A DNA stretch of 64,000 nt from Acidobacteriaceae bacterium UBA1307 (GTDB lineage: Bacteria; Acidobacteriota; Terriglobia; Terriglobales; Acidobacteriaceae): the NCBI GenBank assembly GCA_002307235.1, contig DBTV01000031.1, forward strand, positions 7,675 to 71,674. Reading direction: 5' to 3'. A program made the translations under genes and the position numbers. The notes under the pieces are model-generated. The model was not told the DNA's origin. It searched no databases and was given only the letters and a program-made list of their open reading frames with translations. This document shows positions 8,040-16,728 of the stretch, piece after piece. The first letter of the stretch is position 1, and each line of letters starts with the position of its first letter.

Positions 8040-8774
8040 TTGATTTCACGGAATCGCGTTCTTGCAGGTATTGCCCTCCTCGTCGCCTTGGTCGCTGTTT
8101 CTGGTTGTAAGAAGAAACAGCCCGTTCCCCCGCCGCCGACCGCGCCTGTTGTTGCTCCGGCCCCGACCGCGGAACTGACGGCCACCCCGTCGGCGATCAC
8201 CACAGGCGATCAGGTTCAGCTTAGCTGGCGGACAACCAATGCCACCTCGGTTTCAATTGATGGCATCGGCGATGTGCCCACTTCGGGCGTCAAGACGGTC
8301 AAGCCCTCGGTTTCGACCACCTATCACCTCGTTGCTCGCGGCGAAGGCGGCTCGGCCGATGCTTCGGCCACCGTCACCGTCACCGCGCCTCCGCCGGTGC
8401 AGGTGCCGACCAACACCCTCTCAGCTGAAGAAGAGTTCAAGGCCAACGTGCAGGACGCCTTCTTCGACTACGACACCTACGACATCCGCGGCGACGCCCA
8501 GTCGGTTCTCGCCAAGGACGCCGCTTATCTGGTCGCTCACCCCGACATCAAGATCGTCCTCGGCGGCTACTGCGATGAGCGCGGCTCCAATGAGTACAAC
8601 CTTGCCCTCGGCCAGAACCGCGCCGATGCCGCCAAGAAGGCCCTCGTTGCCGCCGGCATTGCCGAATCGCGCATCCGCGTCGTCAGCTACGGCAAGGAAA
8701 AGCCCTTCTGCTCGGAGTCGACCGAAGAGTGCTGGCAGCAGAATCGTCGCGCCGGCTTCTCGATGGATCGCTAA
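8040..8774 (+). CDS. pal: Peptidoglycan-associated lipoprotein Pal with inserted Ig-like domain
   Basis: Pal is an outer-membrane lipoprotein that grips peptidoglycan and binds TolB. I place the start at a TTG with GGAAGGAG seven bases upstream. This gives a short signal peptide with the lipobox VAVSGC directly after the hydrophobic core. A Pro-rich spacer follows, then an Ig-like beta module of about 70 residues (ELTATPSAITTGDQVQLSW, then TYHLVARGEGG). The C-terminal OmpA-like domain contains FDYDTYDIRGDA and GGYCDERGSNEYNLALGQNR, with the Asp and Arg that contact diaminopimelate. The inserted module makes it longer (244 residues) than classical Pal of about 170. Confidence 0.95.
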   Translation: MISRNRVLAGIALLVALVAVSGCKKKQPVPPPPTAPVVAPAPTAELTATPSAITTGDQVQLSWRTTNATSVSIDGIGDVPTSGVKTVKPSVSTTYHLVARGEGGSADASATVTVTAPPPVQVPTNTLSAEEEFKANVQDAFFDYDTYDIRGDAQSVLAKDAAYLVAHPDIKIVLGGYCDERGSNEYNLALGQNRADAAKKALVAAGIAESRIRVVSYGKEKPFCSESTEECWQQNRRAGFSMDR

Positions 8775-8907
8775 GTCAACCCCGCTCTCTGGCGCGCGTC
8801 CTCCCAAGGCGCGCGCTTTGAGCTTTCTGTCAGATTTGAAATAAAGCGGCTGTGGCATGCGCCGTCCGGCGGCAGAGAGCCCTCCGCTCGCTAGGATGGT
8901 CCAAGTG

Positions 8908-9888
8908 ATGCAACGACGCACTGCACGCAATCGTATCGTATGGGCGGCCGCCCTGGCCGTCGTTCTCTTTGCCGTTCCCCGTCCGGCCCACGCCGTCTCC
9001 AAAGAAATCATCGAACTGCAAACGCAGGTCCAGCAGTTGCTCGACATGGTCCAGCGCCTGCAGACCACGCTCGACACCCGCTTCGGCGGCATCCAGACGC
9101 AGGTGCAGCAGACCGCCGAGCTCACCACGCAGATGAGCACCTCGATCAACGCACTGCAGCAGAAGATCAATACCCAGAGCGACGCCAATGGCAGCAAGAT
9201 CGACGCCGTCAGCGGTCAGGTTCAGTCCCTCAATGACTCGGTCGACGAGCTCAAGACGCGCATCGCCAAGCTCAACAAGGCCATGCAGGATCTGCAAACG
9301 CAGGTGCAAAGCGCGCAACAACCGCCTGCCGCCGGCATGATGCCCGGAGCCACACCGAGCGAGCCCGTCGCGCAGCCTACCGCTCCCCCAGCCACCGGTA
9401 AAAACTCGGCGAAGAACGCCGCGGGCAAAAAGACGTCCCCTCCTCAGGCCGCTCCCCAAGTAGTGCCGGAGGGCGGCCAGGCAGCTCCTCCACTCAAAGA
9501 AACCTTTCAGGCCGGAGTGCGCGACTACAACGCCGCCCGGTACGCTCTGGCAACCGGTGAGTTTCAGGACGTCGTCCACTACTATCCGATGGACGACCTC
9601 GCCGGCTCGGCGCAGTACTATCTCGGCGAGATCGCCTATCAGAAGCAGAGCTACCAGGAGGCCATCAGCGCCTACAACGCCGTCCTCGAAGGCTTCAGCG
9701 GCAACAAGATGGCTCCGGCCGCCCAGCTCCACAAAGGGCTGGCGCTGCTCGCGCTCAACAAGCACGATGCCGGCGTCCGCGAATTGCGCACCCTCATCCA
9801 GCGTTATCCGCAGGCCCCCGAAGCCACCCGCGCCCGCACCAAGCTCGCAACCCTCGGCACCACCGCCAAGCCCAGCGCCGCACGGTAG
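8908..9888 (+). CDS. cpoB: Tol-Pal coordinator CpoB/YbgF
   Basis: CpoB links peptidoglycan synthesis to Tol-Pal constriction in the periplasm. The 326-residue protein has a signal peptide ending at AHA, then a long coiled coil (about 30-135, heptads such as QTQVQQLLDMVQRLQTTL), and a Pro/Ala/Lys-rich linker. The C-terminal part has tetratricopeptide repeats (AQYYLGEIAYQKQSYQEAIS, APAAQLHKGLALLALNKHDA). The ATG at MQRRT is chosen, with AGGATGG upstream; MVQV four codons earlier is possible. It closes the Tol-Pal operon and is followed by a repeat-filled space. Family length is normal. Confidence 0.92.
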   Translation: MQRRTARNRIVWAAALAVVLFAVPRPAHAVSKEIIELQTQVQQLLDMVQRLQTTLDTRFGGIQTQVQQTAELTTQMSTSINALQQKINTQSDANGSKIDAVSGQVQSLNDSVDELKTRIAKLNKAMQDLQTQVQSAQQPPAAGMMPGATPSEPVAQPTAPPATGKNSAKNAAGKKTSPPQAAPQVVPEGGQAAPPLKETFQAGVRDYNAARYALATGEFQDVVHYYPMDDLAGSAQYYLGEIAYQKQSYQEAISAYNAVLEGFSGNKMAPAAQLHKGLALLALNKHDAGVRELRTLIQRYPQAPEATRARTKLATLGTTAKPSAAR

Positions 9889-9892
9889 CGTT

Positions 9893-10133
9893 TTTAGCCT
9901 TTAGCTTTTAGCTGCTGGCTGTTGGCTTTTAGAAAAGCTCTGAGCAGAGCGCGTCTTGAAAGGGCACGGCTTCAGCCGTGCCACAAAAGGGCCGTAAAAC
10001 CAGAGGCTTTAGCCCCGGTGTCAGAGCGAATAAAGCCGCCCTCCTGAAGCAAAGAGGATTTGCTTCAAGAGGGCAGCCCAGTTTTTCGCAAGCAAAAAAG
10101 CTAGAAGCTAATCACTAACGGCGAAAAGCTACA
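9893..10133. repeat. Nested inverted-repeat element (GGCACGG core, TTTTAGCT arms)
   Basis: The left part is a run of TTTTAGCT-like microrepeats (about 9893-9935). The right end (about 10098-10132) carries AAGCTAGAAGCTAA and AAAAGCTA, the reverse complement of the same microrepeat. Between them lies the hairpin GGCACGGC-TTCA-GCCGTGCC (9963-9982), preceded by CTTGAAA. A second long hairpin, TGAAGCAAA / TTTGCTTCA extended by GCCCTC / GAGGGC, spans 10038-10074. The core hairpin recurs at 52405-52424 and 53464-53483. No coding potential is seen. Confidence 0.8.
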
Positions 10134-10165
10134 AAAAAATCCCCGCCAACCGGCGGGGATTTTTT
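10134..10165. terminator. Bidirectional terminator between cpoB and phoU
   Basis: The stem ATCCCCGCC / GGCGGGGAT with an AACC loop is bordered by A residues on the left and T residues on the right. It can therefore stop transcription from both convergent sides. Confidence 0.95.
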
Positions 10166-10864
10166 CTACTGCCCTAGCACGTGTGGATCTTTTTCATCCG
10201 GCATGCGGCTCTTGTGGTGGCGCACATCATCGCCCTGCACCCAGAAGATCACATCCTCGGCAATATTCGTCGCATGGTCGGCGATCCGCTCCAGACTCCG
10301 CGAAATCATCAGCGCATTCAGCGCCAGCGGCGCCAGATGGCCCTGCTCGGCCATCACCGTTGTCAGCGATTTGTAGGCCGCGCGATTCATCGCATCCACC
10401 GCGTCATCCATCGTCAGCACGGCATGCGCAATCTCCGCATCGGCCTCAATAAAGGCCTGCAGGCACTTGCGCACCATCTCCGAGGCCAGTTGCGCCATGC
10501 GCGGAATGTCCACCGGAAGATCGACCACCGGCATCTTGTCCATGTGCCGCACGCGGTCCGAAATGTTCTTGGCCGCGTCGCCCACCCGCTCAATGTCAGC
10601 GTTGATCTTGATCACCGACAAGATGAAGCGCAGGTCGACGGCCATCGGCTGCTCCATTGCCAACAGGTCGAGCGCCGCCTGATCAATCTCTCGCTCAAGC
10701 CGGTTGATCGCCATCTCGCTGCGGTCCACCAGATCGCAGATCGACAGGTCGCGCACGCGGTAGGCCTCAATCGCCCGCTGAATGCCCTGCTCGGCCAAAC
10801 CGGCCATCACCAGCAGGTTCTCCTTCAAATCCTCGAGGCTCTGTTGAAAGCGTAAACGTGTCAT
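10166..10864 (-). CDS. phoU: Phosphate-signalling regulator PhoU
   Basis: PhoU couples the PstSCAB transporter to the PhoR kinase and represses Pho genes when phosphate is plentiful. The 232-residue product is all-helical, with two PhoU repeats. The characteristic segments FILSVIKINADIERVGDAAKNI and LMISRSLERIADHATNIAEDVIFW (the metal-binding E/D-x3-D type sites) are present. Its ATG overlaps the pstB stop as ATGA, so translation is coupled. Longer upstream readings are only shadows of pstB. Confidence 0.96.
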   Translation of the reverse strand: MTRLRFQQSLEDLKENLLVMAGLAEQGIQRAIEAYRVRDLSICDLVDRSEMAINRLEREIDQAALDLLAMEQPMAVDLRFILSVIKINADIERVGDAAKNISDRVRHMDKMPVVDLPVDIPRMAQLASEMVRKCLQAFIEADAEIAHAVLTMDDAVDAMNRAAYKSLTTVMAEQGHLAPLALNALMISRSLERIADHATNIAEDVIFWVQGDDVRHHKSRMPDEKDPHVLGQ

Positions 10865-11619
10865 CCAAACCTGCCCGTAATGTAATCTTCCGTGCGCTTG
10901 TCGCGCGGGTTGGTGAAAATCTTCTGCGTCGAGTCGAACTCGACCATGCGGCCGTTCAGAAAGAAGCCGGTCATCTCCGCCACGCGCGCCGCCTGCTGCA
11001 TATTGTGCGTCACGATGACGATGGTGTACTGCGACTTCAACTGAAAGATCAGATCCTCGATCTTCGAGGTCGAAACCGGATCGAGCGCCGAGGCCGGCTC
11101 GTCCATCAGCAGCACCTCGGGGTCCACCGCCAGCGCGCGCGCAATGCACAACCGCTGTTGCTGGCCGCCCGAAAGACTCGCGCCCGACTTCTTGCGCAGA
11201 TCGTCCTTCACCTCGTCCCACAGCGCCGAGTTGCGCAGCGACTTTTCAACAATCTCGTCGAGCGCGTGCCGGTTGTTGAAGCCGTTCAGCTTCAAGCCCG
11301 CCGCCACGTTGTCGTAGATCGACATCGTCGGAAAGGGATTCGGCCGCTGAAAGACCATGCCCACGCGTCGGCGAATCTCCACCGGCTTGGCGTCGGCATA
11401 AATATCCATCTCGCCCATGCGCACCGAGCCGGTCACGCGCGCCACGGGATTGGTCTCGTGCATGCGGTTCAAGCAGCGCACAAAGGTGCTCTTGCCGCAG
11501 CCCGAAGGCCCGATCAGCGCCGTGGCGTGATTGGCCGGGATGTTCAGGTTGATGTCCTGCAGCGTGTGATTGCTCCCATACCACGCGTTCAGGTTGGAAA
11601 CCTCGATGCCAACGCCCAC
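10861..11619 (-). CDS. pstB: Phosphate ABC transporter ATPase PstB
   Basis: PstB powers high-affinity phosphate uptake through PstCA. In 252 residues it shows Walker A GPSGCGKS (37-44), the PstB-typical FQRPNPFPTMSIYDNVA, the signature LSGGQQQR (149-156) and Walker B LLMDEP (170-175). It starts at a GTG immediately after the pstA stop codon, with AAAGGGG upstream inside pstA. The gene sits inside the compact order pstC-pstA-pstB-phoU. Confidence 0.97.
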   Translation of the reverse strand: MGVGIEVSNLNAWYGSNHTLQDINLNIPANHATALIGPSGCGKSTFVRCLNRMHETNPVARVTGSVRMGEMDIYADAKPVEIRRRVGMVFQRPNPFPTMSIYDNVAAGLKLNGFNNRHALDEIVEKSLRNSALWDEVKDDLRKKSGASLSGGQQQRLCIARALAVDPEVLLMDEPASALDPVSTSKIEDLIFQLKSQYTIVIVTHNMQQAARVAEMTGFFLNGRMVEFDSTQKIFTNPRDKRTEDYITGRFG

Positions 11620-12489
11620 TTAATTCGCCCCTTTCAGTACGCCGCGGCTGGTCACAAACCGGACCAGCGAAACCGCCAGCACAATCAACACAATCAACAC
11701 CAGCGCACCCGCCCAGGCCAGACGATGCCAATCGTCGTAGGGAGAGATGGCGTAGACATAAATCTGCAACGGCAGAGCGGCAATCTCGCGATTGAGATTC
11801 GTGCTCCAGAACGCGTTGCCGAATGCGGTAAAGATCAGCGGAGCCGTCTCACCGGCCACGCGCGCAAAGGCCAGCATGCAGCCGGTAATGATGCCCGGCG
11901 AGGCCGTCTTCACGGTAATCGAAAGCACCGAGCGCCAGTTCGGCACGCCGAGCCCGAGCGCCGCCTCGCGCACCACGTGCGGCACCATCAGCAACATCTC
12001 TTCGGTGGTGCGGCAAACCGTCGGAATCATCATGATCCCCAACGCCACGCCGCCCGAGAAGGCCGAGAAGTGATGCATCGGCACCACCACCAGCGAATAG
12101 GCCGCAATGCCCATCACGATCGACGGCACGCCGTTGAGCACATCGGCCGTGAAGCGGATCGCATTCGCCAGCTTCGTGCCGCGCCCAAACTCCGAAAGGA
12201 AAACGCCGCCGCCGATGCCGATCGGCACGCCGATCAAACTCGCCAGACCCAGCAGAATCGCCGAGCCATAGATGGCGTTCGCCATGCCGCCGCCCTCTTC
12301 ACCCACCGGCTTCGGCACCTGCGTAAAGAAGGCCAGATTCAACGAACTGGCACCCTTGTAGATCAGGTAGATGAAGATCGCCACCAGCGGCGCGATCACC
12401 AGAATCGTCGATAAGATGGCAATCGAGGTCGCGGCCAGATCGGTCAGGCTCCGCCACCGGTTGCGCATTGTATTTTGAACCCTGCTCAC
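11620..12489 (-). CDS. pstA: Phosphate ABC transporter permease PstA
   Basis: PstA is one of the two inner-membrane permeases of the phosphate transporter. The 289-residue protein has about six membrane helices. The permease loop with AALGLGVPNWRSVLSITVKTA and the GETAPLIFTAFG motif typical of PstA are both visible. The start is GTG with AAGGAG nine bases upstream, 13 bases after pstC. It belongs to the same transcript as pstC, pstB and phoU. Confidence 0.96.
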   Translation of the reverse strand: MSRVQNTMRNRWRSLTDLAATSIAILSTILVIAPLVAIFIYLIYKGASSLNLAFFTQVPKPVGEEGGGMANAIYGSAILLGLASLIGVPIGIGGGVFLSEFGRGTKLANAIRFTADVLNGVPSIVMGIAAYSLVVVPMHHFSAFSGGVALGIMMIPTVCRTTEEMLLMVPHVVREAALGLGVPNWRSVLSITVKTASPGIITGCMLAFARVAGETAPLIFTAFGNAFWSTNLNREIAALPLQIYVYAISPYDDWHRLAWAGALVLIVLIVLAVSLVRFVTSRGVLKGAN

Positions 12490-12502
12490 GAGAAGCTTCT
12501 CC

Positions 12503-13585
12503 TTAGTTCACCTGCGCGGGGGTACCACGCGTAACCACCCAGACCAGCAGGCGGGCAATGGCGTTCACAATAATCGTCACGATGAACAGCGCCAGGCCCA
12601 GCTCCATCAGCGCGCTCAGGTGCATGTCGCTTGAGGCCTCGGCAAACTCGTTGGCGATCACCGCCGACATCGAACTGCCGTTGGCCAGCAGCGAACGATG
12701 AATCTCCGGCGAGTTGCCGATCACCATCGTGACCGCCATCGTCTCGCCCAGTGCGCGGCCCAGCCCGAGAATGATCCCACCCACGATGCCGATCCGCGCA
12801 TTGCGCAGAACGCCCATCCGGATCATCTCCCAGCGCGTCGCCCCCAGCGCCAGCACCGCCTCGCGCTGCGAGTGCGGCACCGCCAGCATCACCTCACGCG
12901 TCAACGAGCTGACGATCGGCAAAATCATGATGGCCAGAATCACGCCCGCCGCCACAAAGCCCAGCCCCGTCGGGTTATCGTCGCCGAAAAAGCCCGTCCA
13001 GCCGAAGCCCCTGATCAGGTAAGGATTCACATACTCGCGCAGCAGCGGCACCAGCACGAAGACCGCCCACAGACCGTAGATCACCGACGGAATCGCCGCC
13101 AGCAACTCGGTCAAAAAGGCCAGCGGACCACGCAGCGCCTTCGGGCACATCTCCGTCAGAAACACCGCCACGCCCACCGCCAGCGGCACCGCCAGCAGCA
13201 AGGCCAGCAGCGACGACAGCAGCGTGCCATAGATGAACGGCAGCGCGCTGAAGTGCTCATTGACCGGGTCCCAGTAGAGAGGCAGCTTCGTGTCCGGGTC
13301 GACAAAAGCCTTGTAGAAAAACGCCAGTCCAAATTTGTGCCACGCCAACTGCGAACGCACCACCAGCTCCGTGGCAATCAGCACCACGATCCCGAAGATC
13401 GACAGTGCGCAGGCCAACATAAGCCAGGAAAAGCTGCGATCGGCAACCGCCGAATTGCCCCGCTCCAACAGGAAGCGGCGCACCGCCGAGATCGGCGCCG
13501 GGGCTGAGGGCGTTTCTGGCTGCTCGGCCGACTCCGGCGGCAGCTGCACCTGTGCAATACGAATTTCCGGCACGTTTACGCTCAC
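12503..13585 (-). CDS. pstC: Phosphate ABC transporter permease PstC
   Basis: PstC is the partner permease of PstA. It is 360 residues long, with a Pro/Glu-rich cytoplasmic N-terminal tail of about 45 residues before the first helix. Six membrane helices follow, with the loops AVLALGATRWEMIRMGVL and GRALGETMAVTMVIGN that mark PstC. The GTG start has only a weak ribosome site; an in-frame GTG four codons later is possible. It is the first gene of the pst operon, and a candidate Pho box and -10 element lie just upstream. Confidence 0.95.
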   Translation of the reverse strand: MSVNVPEIRIAQVQLPPESAEQPETPSAPAPISAVRRFLLERGNSAVADRSFSWLMLACALSIFGIVVLIATELVVRSQLAWHKFGLAFFYKAFVDPDTKLPLYWDPVNEHFSALPFIYGTLLSSLLALLLAVPLAVGVAVFLTEMCPKALRGPLAFLTELLAAIPSVIYGLWAVFVLVPLLREYVNPYLIRGFGWTGFFGDDNPTGLGFVAAGVILAIMILPIVSSLTREVMLAVPHSQREAVLALGATRWEMIRMGVLRNARIGIVGGIILGLGRALGETMAVTMVIGNSPEIHRSLLANGSSMSAVIANEFAEASSDMHLSALMELGLALFIVTIIVNAIARLLVWVVTRGTPAQVN

Positions 13586-13602
13586 CTGTCTAGGCTACCC
13601 AG

Positions 13603-13646
13603 ATAATATGAATGGAAGGTTACAGCCGGGCTAAATCCAGTCTAAA
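13603..13646 (-). promoter_or_regulatory. Candidate Pho box and -10 element of the pst operon
   Basis: Read on the minus strand, three related 7-mers TTTAGAC, TTTAGCC and TGTAACC sit exactly 11 bases apart (13640-13646, 13629-13635, 13618-13624), each separated by four bases. Nine bases downstream is TATTAT (13603-13608), a fair -10. Direct 7-mers spaced by one helical turn just upstream of a -10 are the established layout of PhoB/PhoP sites. The assignment is inferred from layout and context. Confidence 0.65.
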
Positions 13647-14014
13647 GAACAAACAAAAATTTTCCTGGCGATTCTCCCCACGCCCCCGACTCTTTCGTAC
13701 CCTCGCCCGTCCCATTCTCCTTTTTGTATTTTTTAGAAGTTCCGTCGACGCTGACACCCTTCAATGACTACTTGAACTTTCTTCCGTAATTGCAGGAAAC
13801 AACACGACAACACGCGCAAAGGATCAGAATGTGCGCCCTCGGCCTCGCTGTCCGGAATCGCACAGCCTTTTGCGCTTTTGAACACCACGCAACGTCCATC
13901 GCGCAAGATCCCCCTGAATACAAAACAGTTACGGCCTGCAATTCCGTCTTCGGTCTGGCAAGCCGATTGCAACTTTACAGGCAGACTTTGCGTTCTTTTG
14001 TGGGAGGTTCGCTC
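13647..14014. other. Intergenic region between pst operon and ADOP permease
   Basis: This stretch lies between the divergent pstC promoter and the permease start. It has CT-rich runs and a T-rich patch near 13722-13733, but I saw no hairpin, repeat or convincing small gene. A long open frame upstream of the permease ATG lacks coding character and a ribosome site. Confidence 0.5.
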
Positions 14015-16480
14015 ATGGCTTTTTGGTCCCAGATTGTCCGGAGGCTCGGCCGCAGCCCCGTCTTCACCTCCATTGCCCTGGTCACTCTGGCCATCGCCAT
14101 CGGCGCCAACACCGCGATCTTTACCCTCGTCGATCACGTTCTGCTCAGGCCGCTCTCCTACCCGGGCTCTGACCGCTTGATCGCCGTCCGCTATAGTGCT
14201 CCAGGCATCGGCGTCAAAGATCTGAACATCGCGCCTTCGCACTACTTCATCAATCGCGAACAGAGCACGACACTCGACGGCATCGCCCTCTACACGCGCG
14301 ATGCGGTCAACATCACTGGCATGGGCGCACCCGAGCACGTCACCTGCGTCAACACCAGCGACTCCCTGCTGCCGCTGCTCGGTGTCCAGCCCGTCGTCGG
14401 CAGGCTGTTTTCGGCCCACGACGACGCGCCGGATGCGCCGCAGACCGCCATACTCTCCTACGCTTACTGGCAAAAGCGATTCGGCGGCACGCCCTCGGCC
14501 ATCGGCAGCACCATCACGCTCGACGGCAAGGCCGCGCAGGTCATCGGCGTGCTCCCCCGCAACTTCCACTTCGTCGATGACGAGCCTCTGGATATGGTTC
14601 TTCCCCTCCAGCTCAACCGCGGCAAAACGTTTCTGGGCAATTACAGCTTCGAGGGCATCGCGCGACTCAAACCCGGCGTCAGCCTCGCCCAGGCTCATGC
14701 CGACCTTGCCCGCCTCATTCCCATCGCCTGGAACAGTTTCTCCGCGCCCGTGGGGTTCGGCCGTGCGCTGTTCGAACAAACGCAATTGCAGCCCAACCTG
14801 CGCCTGCTCAAGTCAGACGTGATCGGCGACGTGGGCAAGGTGCTTTGGGTTCTGCTGGCCGCTCTGGGGTTGGTTCTGCTGGTTGCCTGCGCCAATGTCG
14901 CCAACCTGCTTCTAGTGCGCGTCGAGGGTCGGCGACAGGAACTCGCCATCCGCGCCGCACTCGGCGCAAGCCGCTCTCGACAGATCGCCGACCTGCTTGC
15001 CGAAGGAATTCTACTCGCCGTTGCCGGTGGCCTGATCGGTCTCGGTTTGGCCGACGCCGCGCTGCACGCCCTTCGTCTGGCCGGGCCTCAGGCGCTGCCA
15101 CGTCTGCAAGAGATTCACCTCGATGCCCACTCCGGGCTGTTTACCGCCGCCCTGATGCTGATCACCGGCCTGCTCATCGTGCTCGTGCCCATGCTCAAGT
15201 ACGCCGGCCCCGGCGCAACGGCGGGGCTGCGCGAGGGGGGCCGCACCCTCAGCCAGAGCCGCGAACGCCATCGCGCCCGCAAAACGCTGGTCATCGTTCA
15301 GGTCGCCACCGCGCTGGTACTCTTGCTCTGCTCCGGACTCATGCTGCGCACCTTCTTCGCCCTGACCCACGTCGAACCCGGCTTCCAGGTCCATGGCGGC
15401 CTTGAGACCTTCCGCTTCTATACGCCCGAGTCGCAGATTCCCGATGCGCAGGGCGAGCAGCTTGTCCACCAAAACCAGGAGATTCTCCGCCAGTTGTCTG
15501 CCCTTCCCGGCGTCTCTTCGGCAAGCTTCTCCACCGCCATTCCGCTCTCCGGCTATAGCAACAATGACGTGATCTACGCGCAAGACCATCCGCTGAGCGC
15601 GGGGAAACTACCGCCCACCCGACGCTTTAAATTCGTCAGCCCCGGCTACTTCGCCACGCTCGGCACCCAACTGCTGGCCGGCCGCGACCTCACCTGGAGC
15701 GATACCTATGAGAAACGGCCCGTCGCGCTCATCTCCGAGGACTTCGCCCGCCAGTACTGGGGCTCGGCCACCGCCGCACTCGGCAAAAAAATCCGCATCG
15801 CCTCCAGCGACGACTGGCGCGAAATTGTCGGCGTCGCCGAGAACGTGCGCGAGGACGGCATCGACAAACCGGCCCCCGCCACCGTCTATTACCCCGTTCT
15901 CCTCGCAAACTTCGAGGGACAAAAGCTCTCCGTGCATCGCTCCGTCTCCTTTGCTCTGCGCAGCTCCCGCTCGGGATCGCAGCAGTTTTTGCGCGAGATC
16001 GAGCAACGCGTCTGGGCCATCAACGGCAACGTACCGCTGTCGAACCCAACCACCCTCGACATCATGTTCCACAAGTCGCTGGCACGCACCTCCTTCACGC
16101 TGGCGCTGCTGTCGACGGCAGGGGGCATGGCCCTGTTGCTTGGCCTCATCGGCCTCTACGGCGTTCTCTCTTACACCATCGCGCAACGCACGCGCGAAAT
16201 CGGCATCCGCATGGCGCTCGGCGCGCAGCGCACCGAGATCACCGCGCTGTTCGTCCGCCAAGGGCTCTCACTCACGCTGATCGGCGCGGCGATCGGCCTT
16301 GCCGCCTCCTGCGCCCTGCTGCGGCTGCTCTCCTCGCTGCTCTATCACGTCAGCCCCTTCGATCCGCTGACCTACGCCACCATGACCGCAGCCCTGTTGC
16401 TCATCGCTGCATTGGCTTGCTATCTTCCATCGCGACGCGCCGCCTCCATCGAACCCACCGAAGCGCTGCGCCGCGAATAA
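14015..16480 (+). CDS. ADOP-type ABC transporter permease (MacB/FtsX-like)
   Basis: This 821-residue membrane protein has the duplicated arrangement MacB periplasmic domain, FtsX domain, second periplasmic domain, second FtsX domain. That is the Acidobacterial duplicated orphan permease design. The first helix follows MAFWSQIVRRLGRSPVFTS. FtsX signatures are EGRRQELAIRAALGASRSR in the middle and TREIGIRMALGAQRTEI near the C-terminus, which ends SIEPTEALRRE as usual. The ATG has GGGAGG eight bases upstream. No ATPase gene is next to it, hence orphan. The substrate is unknown; MacB relatives move peptides, lipoproteins or drugs across the envelope. Confidence 0.92.
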   Translation: MAFWSQIVRRLGRSPVFTSIALVTLAIAIGANTAIFTLVDHVLLRPLSYPGSDRLIAVRYSAPGIGVKDLNIAPSHYFINREQSTTLDGIALYTRDAVNITGMGAPEHVTCVNTSDSLLPLLGVQPVVGRLFSAHDDAPDAPQTAILSYAYWQKRFGGTPSAIGSTITLDGKAAQVIGVLPRNFHFVDDEPLDMVLPLQLNRGKTFLGNYSFEGIARLKPGVSLAQAHADLARLIPIAWNSFSAPVGFGRALFEQTQLQPNLRLLKSDVIGDVGKVLWVLLAALGLVLLVACANVANLLLVRVEGRRQELAIRAALGASRSRQIADLLAEGILLAVAGGLIGLGLADAALHALRLAGPQALPRLQEIHLDAHSGLFTAALMLITGLLIVLVPMLKYAGPGATAGLREGGRTLSQSRERHRARKTLVIVQVATALVLLLCSGLMLRTFFALTHVEPGFQVHGGLETFRFYTPESQIPDAQGEQLVHQNQEILRQLSALPGVSSASFSTAIPLSGYSNNDVIYAQDHPLSAGKLPPTRRFKFVSPGYFATLGTQLLAGRDLTWSDTYEKRPVALISEDFARQYWGSATAALGKKIRIASSDDWREIVGVAENVREDGIDKPAPATVYYPVLLANFEGQKLSVHRSVSFALRSSRSGSQQFLREIEQRVWAINGNVPLSNPTTLDIMFHKSLARTSFTLALLSTAGGMALLLGLIGLYGVLSYTIAQRTREIGIRMALGAQRTEITALFVRQGLSLTLIGAAIGLAASCALLRLLSSLLYHVSPFDPLTYATMTAALLLIAALACYLPSRRAASIEPTEALRRE

Positions 16481-16505
16481 AATGATTCTCCAATGGCCGT
16501 ACACC

Positions 16506-16534
16506 GAAGCCGATGCGGCTGAGTGGCTTTTTTT
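16506..16534 (+). terminator. Possible weak terminator after the ADOP permease
   Basis: AAGCC pairs with GGCTT directly before a run of seven T residues about 45 bases after the stop. The stem is short and has competing pairings, so the call is tentative. Confidence 0.4.
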
Positions 16535-16728
16535 GAGAAAAATACACCTTGCACAAGGTTGGCAAGGGTATATCTATGGGAGAACCACTCTGGGCCGTAT
16601 CGGATCAGGGATTCGGCAGCAGCCTCAGCCGCCGGGGCCCGTCTGCCGAAAATTTCCCCTGAAAAATCGTTGTACTGAACGGCTTATTTCCTTTTGTCCC
16701 ACGGCATAAACGTGCTACAACTCGAATC

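Noticed and set aside
7861..8043. 60-codon frame between tolB and pal
   Set aside because: It has no ribosome site at its ATG and no recognisable features. Its exact overlap with the pal start is noted as a finding but is not enough to call a gene.
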